61,969 bases of DNA from an uncultured Patescibacteria group bacterium (GCA_938041505.1 CALITC010000013.1:1-61969); one strand, 5' to 3'. Positions 43,438 to 52,283 are shown, numbered from the stretch's first letter. The notes: generated by a model from the letters alone, not told the origin. Numbers and translations: made by a program.

Positions 43438-44385
43438 ATGAAAGGATATATTACTACAGGATTACTAGGAGTGGCTTTACTCTCCGCACAAGGACTACCC
43501 GGAATTGCCAGCGACATATATAACAATCAGACTCGCTTTTTACGGTGGCGAGTTGATAACGAATATGTACTCAGCGTACAGAACTCGGACCCCTTCTACG
43601 GAGCCAAAGTCCAGCTTGAGGAAAAAGACGATACCAAACGCCTCGCTCAGCGCTGGGAATACAACGACCTTACTGGTCAAATTCTTGGGATGAACAACTA
43701 TTGCCTAGGAGTTGGCGGCCAGTACGAAATAATGCTCAAGGATTGTGCCGAAACCGAAACCCACACCATGTGGAACTTCGACGAATACGGACGCTTAGTA
43801 GGCTCAGTGAACGTTACAGGAACACGCGAAGCGCACTGTCTCGAAGGAGAAGCAATAGAAGACCGAGTCGAGATGAAATATGTTGCTTGCAACGACAACC
43901 CAACCCAAAAATTCGAAATTGAGAGCACCAATACGACAGCAACCTATAATGACATTCTTCTCTACAATGACGGGCAGCAGCAAGATTCTCTCTTCAACGT
44001 AATCACCACCGATCAAGACCTAGAAACCCTCCGCGATGCTATCCAAACCTTGGGTGCCGAGCAAAATCTCCGCAACGAATCGCTTACTGTATTCGCCTCA
44101 ACCGATGAAGCCTTCGCCAAATTAGACCCAGAATTAGTGACCAACCTTCTTGCAGAAGAGAACAGAAACACCCTTAACGAAATCGTAGCCAATCATATAA
44201 CTCCTATAATTAGCGCTGAGGAGTTAGTGGATCAAGCTGGTATAGTCAATATTGCCGGTAATCACCTGCAGCTTATTGATGGCAAAATCAACGGCACAGC
44301 CAACCTTGTCGAGACAGATATCACAGCTCGCAACGGAATTATCCACAAAATCGACGAAGTTCTAATTCCCACAAACCTTCAATAG
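43438..44385 (+). CDS. Secreted beta-trefoil lectin-like plus fasciclin (FAS1) protein
   Basis: The signal peptide is KGYITTGLLGVALLSAQGLPGIAS. Residues ~30-165 show three ricin-B-type sub-repeats (AQRWEYNDLTGQILGMNNYCLGVGG, DCAETETHTMWNFDEYGRLVG, HCLEGEAIEDRVEMKYVAC-x(7)-QKFEI). The remainder is one FAS1 domain (SLFNVITTDQDLETLRDAI, LTVFASTDEAFAKL, VANHITPI, NGIIHKIDEVLIP). Both domains mediate extracellular adhesion. The gene is more GC-rich than its surroundings. A weak terminator overlaps its stop codon. Confidence 0.85.
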   Translation: MKGYITTGLLGVALLSAQGLPGIASDIYNNQTRFLRWRVDNEYVLSVQNSDPFYGAKVQLEEKDDTKRLAQRWEYNDLTGQILGMNNYCLGVGGQYEIMLKDCAETETHTMWNFDEYGRLVGSVNVTGTREAHCLEGEAIEDRVEMKYVACNDNPTQKFEIESTNTTATYNDILLYNDGQQQDSLFNVITTDQDLETLRDAIQTLGAEQNLRNESLTVFASTDEAFAKLDPELVTNLLAEENRNTLNEIVANHITPIISAEELVDQAGIVNIAGNHLQLIDGKINGTANLVETDITARNGIIHKIDEVLIPTNLQ

Positions 44386-44402
44386 CGGAGGGAGTTTTTT
44401 TG
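44380..44402 (+). terminator. Weak terminator after the FAS1 gene
   Basis: CCTTC paired with GGAGG across a short loop that includes the TAG stop, followed by a T-run. Confidence 0.4.
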
Positions 44403-44427
44403 ACGAGATCGAATTTTGTAATAACAA
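44400..44427 (+). promoter_or_regulatory. Promoter of the exchanger gene (leaderless)
   Basis: TTGACG, 16 bp, TAACAA, then 9 nt to the ATG at 44437. Confidence 0.45.
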
Positions 44428-44436
44428 TCTTTCTCA

Positions 44437-45444
44437 ATGATCTTTTTAGAATTTGGACTCCTCATTTTAGGCTTAGTTATACTTGTCAAAGGAGCAGACT
44501 GGCTTGTAGATGGAGCCTCGAGTATCGCCAAAATATTCAAAGTCCCTAGTATTTTAATTGGGCTTACCATCGTCTCTTTTGGAACTTCTGCCCCAGAATT
44601 ACTCACATCTATCACCGCAGTGATTCAAGGTTCATCCGACATTGCTCTCGGGAACATAATTGGGTCCAACATTACTAATATCCTACTAATCCTTGGAGTT
44701 GCTGCCATCATCAACCCTCTCAACCTCAAAGACAATACTGTCTGGAAAGAGATTCCTCTTGCAGTACTGGCTGCAGTGCTCTTATTTTTATTCAGTGTTC
44801 GAGATTATTTAATAGGCTCGTTGGCCGAGATAAAAGACTTATTCCAAAGCACAAATCCTGAGACCCAGGTCGGCTTATTAGATAGAGCAGATGGGATTAC
44901 CTTGCTACTGTTCTTCGCTATATTTATGTACTACGCATTCTCCTTAGCCAAAAAAGGAACCGAGGGAAAAGTTGCAGAAGACGACATCGCATCCCTACCC
45001 ATGTGGAAAGCCGGCTTTTTAGTTATTGCAGGAGCTGTAGGTTTAGGCCTAGGTAGTAATCTACTTATTGATAATGCTATTAAGATTGCCCAATTCTTCG
45101 AAATCAGCGAATCGTTAATCGGTCTCACGATAATTGCTTTTGGTACTTCAGTCCCAGAGCTAGCAGCAACAATCGCCGCAGCAACAAAAAAAGAAGCAGA
45201 CCTAGCAGTCGGAAATATAATTGGCTCTAATATATTCAATATTTTCTTCGTACTTGGTTCAACCTTGCTTGTAGGGAACATCCCAGTCACTTTTGATAGT
45301 ATCGGTGACATGCTAGTTCTACTCTTGGTCACTCTTATGTTATTCGTTGCAGCATTTATTTTTTCTTACAAAAAAATCTCCAGAACAGAGGGTTATGCCA
45401 TGCTTACTGGATATATGTTCTACTTCTTGTATTTACTTCTCTAG
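44437..45444 (+). CDS. Calcium/sodium antiporter (CaCA family, YrbG-like)
   Basis: A polytopic exchanger of about ten helices with the two inverted alpha repeats. The first reads GLTIVSFGTSAPELLTS and GNIIGSNITNILLILG; the second reads GLTIIAFGTSVPELAAT and GNIIGSNIFNIFFVLG. These form the cation-binding site for Ca2+/Na+ exchange across the cytoplasmic membrane. At 335 residues the length is normal. It may set the calcium level relevant to the many calcium-binding TSP3 and Calx-beta exoproteins, which is an inference from context. Confidence 0.93.
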   Translation: MIFLEFGLLILGLVILVKGADWLVDGASSIAKIFKVPSILIGLTIVSFGTSAPELLTSITAVIQGSSDIALGNIIGSNITNILLILGVAAIINPLNLKDNTVWKEIPLAVLAAVLLFLFSVRDYLIGSLAEIKDLFQSTNPETQVGLLDRADGITLLLFFAIFMYYAFSLAKKGTEGKVAEDDIASLPMWKAGFLVIAGAVGLGLGSNLLIDNAIKIAQFFEISESLIGLTIIAFGTSVPELAATIAAATKKEADLAVGNIIGSNIFNIFFVLGSTLLVGNIPVTFDSIGDMLVLLLVTLMLFVAAFIFSYKKISRTEGYAMLTGYMFYFLYLLL

Positions 45445-45765
45445 AACTTTAAAATCTAGGCCTTTTCCTTGGTTGTAGAAAGATATTTTGTGCTCTAGTA
45501 TTTCAAACATTTTGTTAGCAACAGATTCATACACCCACCCTACTTCTGTCATAATAACTCTACTGTCCATAACTAGATCATAATAATCGCAAGTACCTCG
45601 CTTAATCGGACAAGTATAATTTTGACCAGCGCCGTGAATCTGCAAAAATTCAAAGTTTACAACCTCTTTTTCAAAGTAATAATTACCCTCAACAAAAACC
45701 ACACTTTTACCAAGCACCCCTGAAGCAAGTACCTCATCACCATAGCTAACAATAATTTTCTGCAT
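45433..45765 (-). CDS. DUF427-like protein
   Basis: The 110 residues resemble DUF427: ASGVLGKSVVFVEGNYYF near the start, then AGQNYTCPIKRGTCDYYDLV, equivalent to the family's tCPyKG-x-x-Y-y core, and a C-terminal helix. The biochemical role of the family is not established. It converges with the exchanger gene, overlapping it by 12 nt, and is divergent from the CsoR-like regulator, with which it shares a promoter region. Confidence 0.7.
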   Translation of the reverse strand: MQKIIVSYGDEVLASGVLGKSVVFVEGNYYFEKEVVNFEFLQIHGAGQNYTCPIKRGTCDYYDLVMDSRVIMTEVGWVYESVANKMFEILEHKISFYNQGKGLDFKVLEK

Positions 45766-45774
45766 ATACTGATA

Positions 45775-45803
45775 AACTAATTCTAAAGTTTTATTTTTGA
45801 CAA
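45775..45803 (-). promoter_or_regulatory. Promoter of the DUF427-like gene (leaderless)
   Basis: TTGTCA, 17 bp, TTAGTT, then 9 nt to the ATG. Its -35 overlaps the -35 of the divergent regulator promoter. Confidence 0.45.
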
Positions 45804-45825
45804 TACGTAAAAAATTTGCATAAAT
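45797..45825 (+). promoter_or_regulatory. Promoter of the CsoR-like gene (leaderless)
   Basis: TTGACA, 16-17 bp, CATAAA/ATAAAT, then 7-8 nt to the ATG at 45833. Confidence 0.55.
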
Positions 45826-45832
45826 ACACTAT

Positions 45833-46096
45833 ATGCAAAACCTAGAGCTGCAAAACGAAGACCGCAAAAAAATCGTCCAGAACATAAACAAAGTAATTGG
45901 TCAACTGGAGTCCGCAAAAAAAGATATACTCGAAGATCACGCTTGTGAAGAAACCCTATACTTGTTGATGGCCGCAAGAGGGGCTACAAATCGAGTCGCC
46001 AAAGACCTTATTCAAAACGGAATCCTTAAGTGTATCTCTAATTATTCACCTGAGGAACTAGAAAGTGCAATTAAGATATTGTTCAAGCTAGATTGA
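45833..46096 (+). CDS. CsoR/CstR-family transcriptional repressor
   Basis: An 87-residue all-helical DUF156 protein: KVIGQLESAKKDI, then DHACEETLYLLMAARGATNRV and LIQNGILKCI. The two family cysteines are Cys38 and Cys67, 29 apart as in CsoR and CstR. The Cu(I)-binding His of CsoR, four residues before the second Cys, is Gly63 here. Two Cys without that His is the pattern of CstR, a persulfide sensor. The target is unknown. Candidates are the flanking DUF427 gene and the bactofilin-like gene, whose -35 overlaps this gene's stop codon. Confidence 0.85.
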   Translation: MQNLELQNEDRKKIVQNINKVIGQLESAKKDILEDHACEETLYLLMAARGATNRVAKDLIQNGILKCISNYSPEELESAIKILFKLD

Positions 46097-46121
46097 CATA
46101 CCAGCAGCTTAAATCTATAGT
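46093..46121 (+). promoter_or_regulatory. Promoter of the bactofilin-like gene
   Basis: TTGACA, 17 bp, TATAGT. The -35 overlaps the stop codon of the CsoR-like gene. Confidence 0.65.
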
Positions 46122-46128
46122 TATAGCT

Positions 46129-46144
46129 AAGAGATAAATCTCTT
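46129..46144 (+). repeat. Palindrome in the bactofilin leader
   Basis: AAGAGATAAATCTCTT lies between the -10 box and the ATG at 46153. It could be a hairpin in the mRNA leader or an operator for the adjacent repressor. Confidence 0.45.
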
Positions 46145-46152
46145 ATTTTAAT

Positions 46153-47205
46153 ATGACTACAAAAATTTTTAAAGCAGTGGGAGTGTTTGGCATTCTTTTC
46201 TTAAGTTTGCTTTCTATACCTACTTTAGCATTTGAAACAGAAACCGGAGACGCTGTAACAATCTCTGAACCCAGGACAAACTTACATGTCTCTGCTGGCG
46301 AAGTAACTGTAAACTCAGACATCACCAAAGACCTAGTTGTGGCAGGTGGTCAGGTAACAATTAATTCTAGTGTTAATCGCAATCTACTTGCGGCTGGAGG
46401 ACAGGTAGAGATAAATGGGCAAGTAGGCGGAGCTTCGCGCATAGCCGGAGGTGAAGTAACTTTGGAAGGAGAATTCAATGATGACGTGATAATTGGCGCT
46501 GGCACAGTAACAATTTCCAACGCCACCATCCAAGGAGATCTGGTAGTAGGTGCAGGGTCTCTTAGCCTAGAAAACTCTAATGTCACAGGCGACATATACG
46601 CCGGTTATGACGAGTATACAGGATCAGACTTAGAGTCTCAAGTAGCCGGTGAAATTAAAGAGGCAATGATCGACAAACCATCCGAAGAAGAGCAAAAGGA
46701 GAATAGATTAGCTGGTAAAATCATGTCAGTATTCTTCCGAGAACTAAGCGCAATTGTAGCATTAATTGTACTAATTGTGTTCTTAAGTAGAAGGAAAAGA
46801 CTCCATATTCCTTCGCTTAATTTTAATGGAAGATTTGCCATTGATGTATTGGTTGGAGTTGCCACAGTAGTAATTCTACCAATAATTCTAATTATAGCAA
46901 GTGCACTATTCTTCCCTATTACGATCCCAGTGATTGCTATTCTGATAGCTATGGCATTTTTGTCTACACTGTTCTTACCAGTATACATTGGAAACCTTCT
47001 TAAGAACTCAGTCTTCAAAAATAGCTCCATTCGAAATGTAGTAATTGCGACCTATGTTGGACTTGTACTATTCCACATTCTCAAAGTAGCGTTCCCACCA
47101 TTCCAGATACTTAATATCGCTCTATTGATATTTATTGCTGGTAATTTTGGATTCCTTCTCCGCAAAAAATACAACGCAATCAATACCTATCTAACCAAAC
47201 GATAA
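46153..47205 (+). CDS. Bactofilin-like polymer-forming membrane protein
   Basis: A signal-like N-terminus is followed by a right-handed beta-helix region (~30-150) with regular repeats (DLVVAGGQVTINS, NLLAAGGQVEING, GASRIAGGEVTLEG, DVIIGAGTVTIS, DLVVGAGSLSLEN), as in polymer-forming cytoskeletal/bactofilin proteins. A charged linker and four to five transmembrane helices in the C-terminal half follow. The beta-helix appears to be extracytoplasmic. Its role is probably structural in the envelope. The RecG-like gene starts 2 nt after its stop. Confidence 0.8.
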   Translation: MTTKIFKAVGVFGILFLSLLSIPTLAFETETGDAVTISEPRTNLHVSAGEVTVNSDITKDLVVAGGQVTINSSVNRNLLAAGGQVEINGQVGGASRIAGGEVTLEGEFNDDVIIGAGTVTISNATIQGDLVVGAGSLSLENSNVTGDIYAGYDEYTGSDLESQVAGEIKEAMIDKPSEEEQKENRLAGKIMSVFFRELSAIVALIVLIVFLSRRKRLHIPSLNFNGRFAIDVLVGVATVVILPIILIIASALFFPITIPVIAILIAMAFLSTLFLPVYIGNLLKNSVFKNSSIRNVVIATYVGLVLFHILKVAFPPFQILNIALLIFIAGNFGFLLRKKYNAINTYLTKR

Positions 47206-47207
47206 GT

Positions 47208-48461
47208 ATGAACAATCACAAACCAACCATTAACCGAATAGTAATCGGTGACGTAGGAAGCGGCAAAACCATAGTCGCTTTCTTGGTTGGCGTTGTCTTT
47301 CAAAAAAATTTGCAAAATTGTGAAATAGCACTCCTTGCACCTACCGAAGTCTTAGCCTATCAACATTACGAAAATTTTTTATCTTTCAAACAATCACTAC
47401 CTCAATCCGCTCAAAAACACTTTCCAGTTGCACTCTATCAAGCTGCCAACAAATATTTTATCAACGGAGAAAAATACACTAAAAAAAAGTTTGAACTGAC
47501 CTGCAACACACTTAAAGAAAACAAATTCTGGATCGGAACTCACGCCCTACTCCATAACGATCTAATACAACCTAATTTAATTTTTATAGACGAACAGCAT
47601 CGCTTTGGCGTCAAGCAGCGCAATAAATTAATTGCCACCAACCCCAAAAACCCTCACCTAATATCTTTATCAGCAACGCCAATTCCCAGAACTCTAGCCC
47701 TCACCTTATATGAGTCTCTGCATCCTCATTTTTTGGAAACTCTTGCATCAAGAAACCCGGTCAGAACCACTCAAGAAACCTTCGAAAACTTCGAACTGGG
47801 GGTAATCCCAAAAATCAAAAAACATCTCAACAACAATCGAAAGGTGTTCGTCATTTGTCCAAGTATAGAAGAAAATGAAGATGATGACTTATGGTCTACC
47901 ACTAAGACCTCTAGGCGACTCAAGAAAATATTTGGGGATACAATCCTCACTGTCCATGGTAAAAATAAAGAAAAAAAAGGTATTCTTAAAAAATTCAAAG
48001 AAAGTACTGACAAAAATATTTTAGTAGCGACAACGGTGGTAGAGGTAGGTGTTGACGTTCCAGAAGCCAGCCTCATGATAATTCTTAACAGTGAACGCTT
48101 CGGACTCTCCGCCCTACACCAGATGCGCGGCCGTGTTGGGAGGAATAATTACGAAGACAATGACTGTGTTCTGGTAACGTATGAAAAGTTCAAGTATATC
48201 AAGCGCCTCCAATACCTCAAGCAAATAAATTCAGGGTTCGAACTCGCTGAAAAAGATTTGGAATTACGTGGGGGTGGAGATATGCTCGGCAGAATACAAA
48301 GTGGATTCGACACTGATATAGAACAAATCCTAACCCTTGGAGAAGAAGCCTACAGCAAAATAAAAAAGGTCCTAGACCAAGTAGACCTTCATAACCTGGA
48401 TAAATTACCAAGGCTCAAAAAGTACTTAGACAAAGAATCCAAATCCATTCACCACGAATAG
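47208..48461 (+). CDS. RecG-like DNA helicase lacking the wedge domain
   Basis: A superfamily 2 helicase. Motif I is GDVGSGKTIVA, motif II DEQHRFG, motif III SLSATPIPRTLALT, followed by VVEVGVDVPEASLM, LHQMRGRVGRN and the RecG-type FELAEKDLELRGGGDMLG. These place it with RecG. It begins only ~11 residues before Walker A, so the N-terminal OB wedge domain that binds the branched fork, and the region preceding motif I, are absent (417 residues against ~680-800). No remnant is visible upstream, where the bactofilin-like gene ends 2 nt before. Confidence 0.88.
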   Translation: MNNHKPTINRIVIGDVGSGKTIVAFLVGVVFQKNLQNCEIALLAPTEVLAYQHYENFLSFKQSLPQSAQKHFPVALYQAANKYFINGEKYTKKKFELTCNTLKENKFWIGTHALLHNDLIQPNLIFIDEQHRFGVKQRNKLIATNPKNPHLISLSATPIPRTLALTLYESLHPHFLETLASRNPVRTTQETFENFELGVIPKIKKHLNNNRKVFVICPSIEENEDDDLWSTTKTSRRLKKIFGDTILTVHGKNKEKKGILKKFKESTDKNILVATTVVEVGVDVPEASLMIILNSERFGLSALHQMRGRVGRNNYEDNDCVLVTYEKFKYIKRLQYLKQINSGFELAEKDLELRGGGDMLGRIQSGFDTDIEQILTLGEEAYSKIKKVLDQVDLHNLDKLPRLKKYLDKESKSIHHE

Positions 48462-48475
48462 CTAAAAGATGTGAA

Positions 48476-48504
48476 TTGACTTATTAGTAGTTTTTTGCTA
48501 GCAT
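48476..48504 (+). promoter_or_regulatory. uvrB promoter (leaderless)
   Basis: TTGACT, 17 bp, TAGCAT, then 7 nt to the ATG at 48512. Confidence 0.6.
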
Positions 48505-48511
48505 CTAAGAC

Positions 48512-50650
48512 ATGAAATCCTCGTCTCAAACCTCCCTTCCATTTGAGCTGCATTCAAAATACAAACCAACAGGCGATCAAGGCAAAGTCATTGATTCAAT
48601 CACTGGCTCCATAAAAAAGGGTAACCGAGACCAAACTATTCTGGGTGTAACCGGATCTGGAAAAACCTTCATGATGGCAAATATTGTTAATCAGCTACAA
48701 AAACCTACACTTGTAATTGCCCACAACAAAACTCTGGCGGCTCAATTAGCCGAAGAATTCAAAAGATTTTTTCCGAACAATGCAGTGCATTACTTCGTGA
48801 GTTATTACGATTATTATCAGCCAGAATCATACGTTCCCCGTTCCGACACCTATATAGAAAAACAGACTCAAATTAATGACGAGATTGACCTACTACGTAA
48901 TGCTTCTACCCAAGCTTTATTGACCCGCAAAGACGTGCTTATTGTCGCTTCTGTATCTTGTATCTACGGATTGGGTAATCCCGAAGACTTCAAAGCCTTA
49001 CAAATCGATCTCGAAGTAGGCCAGATTTACAAGCTTGATAAGCTTATTCGCCGACTTATTGACATGCAATTCACGCGAACAAATCTCGATCTAAAACGTG
49101 GTGTATTCAGAATTCGAGGTGACATCTTAGAACTAGTTCCTGCAAGTGAAGAGCAAGGTTATCGGTTCTACTTTTTTGGTGACGAATTGGAACAGATCGA
49201 ATCGTTTGATACGGTTACACAACACACCCTAGATACTATAACAAAATACACCGTATTCCCTGCCAGGCAATATGTAACAACACAAGAAAAGATTCAAAAC
49301 GCGATTAGCACTATTGAGTCAGACCTAGCGAATCAACTGACAAAATTCCAAAAAGAAAACAAGTTATTGTACGCAGAAAGACTAAAAGAGCGGACCGAAA
49401 ACGACATCGAAATGCTCAAAAATCTTGGATTTACTTCTGGAATAGAAAATTACTCAATATATTTTGATGGCCGGCAAAATGGAGAACCGCCAACTACCCT
49501 ACTCGACTATTTCCCGGATGATGCACTTACCTTTATTGACGAAAGTCACATCACACTCCCCCAAATTGGCGCAATGTACAAAGGTGACCGCAGCCGCAAA
49601 ACAACCCTAGTTGACTATGGTTTTAGACTTCCATCAGCCCTCAACAACCGACCTCTCCAAAAAGAAGAGTTCTACGAAAAAATCAACCAAGTTACATACG
49701 TATCAGCAACCCCCGCCCCGTTTGAGTTGGAAAGATCCAAAGTTGTTGCTGAAGCCATTATAAGACCTACTGGCTTGCTTGATCCAGTTATTCAAATCAA
49801 ACCCGTTAATAACCAGGTAGATGATGTCTTAGAACAGGTTCGTACACGCGTGGAAAAAGGTCAGCGAGTGCTAATCACAACGTTAACCAAGAAATTCTCC
49901 GAAGAATTAGATATGTACTTTAAGCAGCTCAATATTAAATCTGCATATATTCACAGCGATATAGAAACCTTGGATAGATTAGATATTCTAAGCGATCTTC
50001 GTCGCGGAAAATACGACGTACTTATCGGAATCAATCTGCTCAGAGAAGGGCTCGATTTACCGGAAGTCTCCATGGTAGCGATATTCGACGCTGACAAAGA
50101 AGGCTTCTTACGCTCCAAGACCTCACTCGTGCAAATTGTAGGTAGAGCTGCTAGACATGAAGAAGGTACGGTCATTATGTACGCTGACAAAGTAACCGAC
50201 TCGATGAAATATGCAATCGAAGAGACAGAAAGGCGCCGTGAAACCCAAATTGAATACAATCAAAAACACAATATTACTCCAAAATCTACGGAACGCGAAC
50301 TTAAGTCAATCGCCGATGACGTACGCCAAGAGGTGGAAGAAGATGCTAATTACGGCAAGGCTGGAGCTCGATTAACCCCAGGAGGCTTCGTTGAAGAAGA
50401 GTTAGAAATCGAAAGCAGATTCAAACGCCAAGGAAAATCAGGTAAATCTATCCACAATTCCAAAAAACAAACCCAGTTTACGAAAAAGAAACAGGTTTAC
50501 GACACGTTTGACGAACAGAAAGAAAAGTATATTGAGGAGCTACAAGCAATGAATCTGTCGGAAGCGAAACTCAGAAACAAACTCCAATTAGCCGTAGACG
50601 CAATGGACTTCGAACTAGCAGCCGCCGTGAGAGACCTACTTCAAAAGTAA
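48512..50650 (+). CDS. uvrB: Excinuclease ABC subunit B
   Basis: The damage-verification helicase of nucleotide excision repair. Walker A is GVTGSGKTF. The beta-hairpin region is YYDYYQPESYVPRSDTYIEK, and DEIDLLRNASTQAL, DESHITLPQ, GINLLREGLDLPEVSMV and QIVGRAARHEEG are intact. The C-terminal UVR domain (KYIEELQAMNLSEAKLRNKLQLAVDAMDFELAAAVRD) binds UvrC. At 712 residues it is full length. The alkyltransferase-like gene at 36533-36871 could feed lesions to this pathway. Confidence 0.97.
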   Translation: MKSSSQTSLPFELHSKYKPTGDQGKVIDSITGSIKKGNRDQTILGVTGSGKTFMMANIVNQLQKPTLVIAHNKTLAAQLAEEFKRFFPNNAVHYFVSYYDYYQPESYVPRSDTYIEKQTQINDEIDLLRNASTQALLTRKDVLIVASVSCIYGLGNPEDFKALQIDLEVGQIYKLDKLIRRLIDMQFTRTNLDLKRGVFRIRGDILELVPASEEQGYRFYFFGDELEQIESFDTVTQHTLDTITKYTVFPARQYVTTQEKIQNAISTIESDLANQLTKFQKENKLLYAERLKERTENDIEMLKNLGFTSGIENYSIYFDGRQNGEPPTTLLDYFPDDALTFIDESHITLPQIGAMYKGDRSRKTTLVDYGFRLPSALNNRPLQKEEFYEKINQVTYVSATPAPFELERSKVVAEAIIRPTGLLDPVIQIKPVNNQVDDVLEQVRTRVEKGQRVLITTLTKKFSEELDMYFKQLNIKSAYIHSDIETLDRLDILSDLRRGKYDVLIGINLLREGLDLPEVSMVAIFDADKEGFLRSKTSLVQIVGRAARHEEGTVIMYADKVTDSMKYAIEETERRRETQIEYNQKHNITPKSTERELKSIADDVRQEVEEDANYGKAGARLTPGGFVEEELEIESRFKRQGKSGKSIHNSKKQTQFTKKKQVYDTFDEQKEKYIEELQAMNLSEAKLRNKLQLAVDAMDFELAAAVRDLLQK

Positions 50651-50665
50651 AAAGATACTGACTAC

Positions 50666-50694
50666 TTTACAATTGATTATTTATCTATTCTAAT
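50666..50694 (+). promoter_or_regulatory. Promoter of the 50715 gene
   Basis: TTTACA, 17 bp, TCTAAT, 20 nt before the ATG. Confidence 0.5.
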
Positions 50695-50714
50695 AAAAGC
50701 ATTATCGATGTATT

Positions 50715-51014
50715 ATGCCCAAAAATAATTCTCTTTCTACGACAGTTCGTTCTAAGTTTCACTATGTAATTTGGTTGGTTATCTTATTCTTTATTGCCGT
50801 AATTATGATTAACGTACTATTGGTAACCTATTTATTCAACTTTAATAATAACCAAGCCGACAACCAAGAATCAGAAACAAACCAAACAGAAATAGTTGAG
50901 ATGGTGGAACCAAAAACAAACACTACAGAAGCATCCGAAGAGGTAACTATTGACCAACCTCTACCACCAAATCAGGAGATTCCTACAGTCGCCGATGACG
51001 CAGGAATTAGATAG
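50715..51014 (+). CDS. Small single-pass membrane protein with acidic tail (99 residues)
   Basis: A short basic N-terminus and one transmembrane helix (VIWLVILFFIAVIMINVLLVTYLF, ~17-42) precede a Glu/Thr/Asn-rich low-complexity outer tail of about 55 residues. No family is recognised. It has its own promoter and converges with the propeller lipoprotein gene. Confidence 0.65.
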   Translation: MPKNNSLSTTVRSKFHYVIWLVILFFIAVIMINVLLVTYLFNFNNNQADNQESETNQTEIVEMVEPKTNTTEASEEVTIDQPLPPNQEIPTVADDAGIR

Positions 51015-51029
51015 TTTTTTACAATCGTC

Positions 51030-52283
51030 TTAATTTGTAAGTCCAAGATAGAGCACATTCGTGTTCGAGTCTTCAATTACAATATCGCTAATATTGCCAA
51101 TTTCTGAGCTAATTCCAATAGCGTTATTCGTAGTCCAGCTTTGACCTCGATTGTTAGTCTCAAATAAATTATCATCGATACTTACAAGAACTCGATCTAT
51201 TCCTCTCTCTGGATCCACCGCAACAGAGGCGACTTTATACTTTTCATCTGTAAGAGGTAATACAAGCTTAATGAATGGCTTGTTAAGGTCATCAGAATAC
51301 CAAATCTGCCGGTCAGCGAGTAAAATCCAGCTATTCTTTTTATTTGTTACAGGAATTAGTGATTCAAAGACTCCAAAACCATCCTCATCAAAAATACTAC
51401 TCCGCACGCTAAAATCATCGGTTTGCCGCTCGCCAATTTCACTATCTTCGTGCGTTAATTCAATTTGGTTCCAAGAATCTCCATTGTTCAACGAAAACCA
51501 ATATCCCTGTTTCTTAAGCAAAACAAACAACGAGTTATTAAACTCAGGCACCACATCCAACTGAACAGCATCTGTGTTAAACTCTCGAATCTTACGCCAA
51601 GTAGCTCCGGTATCATCACTTCTCAACACCACCCCACCTTCAAGAAGTGCATAGACTATATTTCCATTGCGACCATCTACCGCAACACTCACTACGCTAT
51701 TACCCTTATCTATCTCAGAGTATACCTCTTTAAAAGTCTTGCCGTTATCTTCAGAACGCCAAATTTTACCTATGTCATCGATCGTACCTGACACAAACAA
51801 CAGATTCGGATTTGCTGGGCTAATCTCCAAGTCAACCCCAACAACGCTATTATTACGCGCAAGTTGACCATTGATTTCTTCGTTTCTTTCTTCAGAATCA
51901 CCGTTATTCGATCCCACAGCGAAAATATACCTCCTTGACCAATACTGGCCACCGTTATCTGTCTTGAACAAACCACTATCTTCAGTCAAAGCAAACAAGT
52001 TGTCATTGCTTTCTCGGGCAATCTCCACCACATTAGAATTAAGCAAACCGCTAGAATCTTTGTCTCCGCTTAAGGTTTCTACCGTATTAATTCTTCCAAA
52101 GCTATCTCGAATACTAGGATCTTTCTTGAGAAGACCAAGGGTAACATCATTACTGTTGTTGAGACCTGGAATCAGACTACAAGACGCAGCCGAAAGTAAA
52201 ATGGCCAAAGAGCTAATAAACAAAACGAATATTCTCTGGCTTAAAGTGCTGGAAATACTACTGGTAAAAGTTTGTACAGACAT
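51030..52283 (-). CDS. Asp-box beta-propeller protein, possible lipoprotein
   Basis: After a hydrophobic signal, LLSAASC looks like a lipobox with Cys as the lipid anchor, although the -3 residue is Ala rather than Leu. The body carries at least six Asp-box repeats (KTDNGGQYWS, RSEDNGKTF, RSDDTGATW, SLNNGDSW, NNRGQSW), giving a sialidase/BNR or Ycf48-like propeller of about 350 residues. The Asp-box is structural and does not imply an enzymatic activity. It may bind surface partners or aid membrane-protein assembly, as Ycf48 does in cyanobacteria. Its -10 is probably the TATAAT about 10 nt upstream. Confidence 0.8.
   Translation of the reverse strand: MSVQTFTSSISSTLSQRIFVLFISSLAILLSAASCSLIPGLNNSNDVTLGLLKKDPSIRDSFGRINTVETLSGDKDSSGLLNSNVVEIARESNDNLFALTEDSGLFKTDNGGQYWSRRYIFAVGSNNGDSEERNEEINGQLARNNSVVGVDLEISPANPNLLFVSGTIDDIGKIWRSEDNGKTFKEVYSEIDKGNSVVSVAVDGRNGNIVYALLEGGVVLRSDDTGATWRKIREFNTDAVQLDVVPEFNNSLFVLLKKQGYWFSLNNGDSWNQIELTHEDSEIGERQTDDFSVRSSIFDEDGFGVFESLIPVTNKKNSWILLADRQIWYSDDLNKPFIKLVLPLTDEKYKVASVAVDPERGIDRVLVSIDDNLFETNNRGQSWTTNNAIGISSEIGNISDIVIEDSNTNVLYLGLTN

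Noticed and set aside
46153-47205. Invasin-type adhesin
   Set aside because: The short (12-16 residue) Gly-rich beta repeats followed by several membrane helices fit bactofilin-like polymer-forming proteins better than Ig-type adhesins.
47208-48461. Mfd or PriA instead of RecG
   Set aside because: The LELRGGGDMLG segment and SATPIPRTLALT order fit RecG; there is no CarD-like domain as in Mfd and no zinc cysteines as in PriA.
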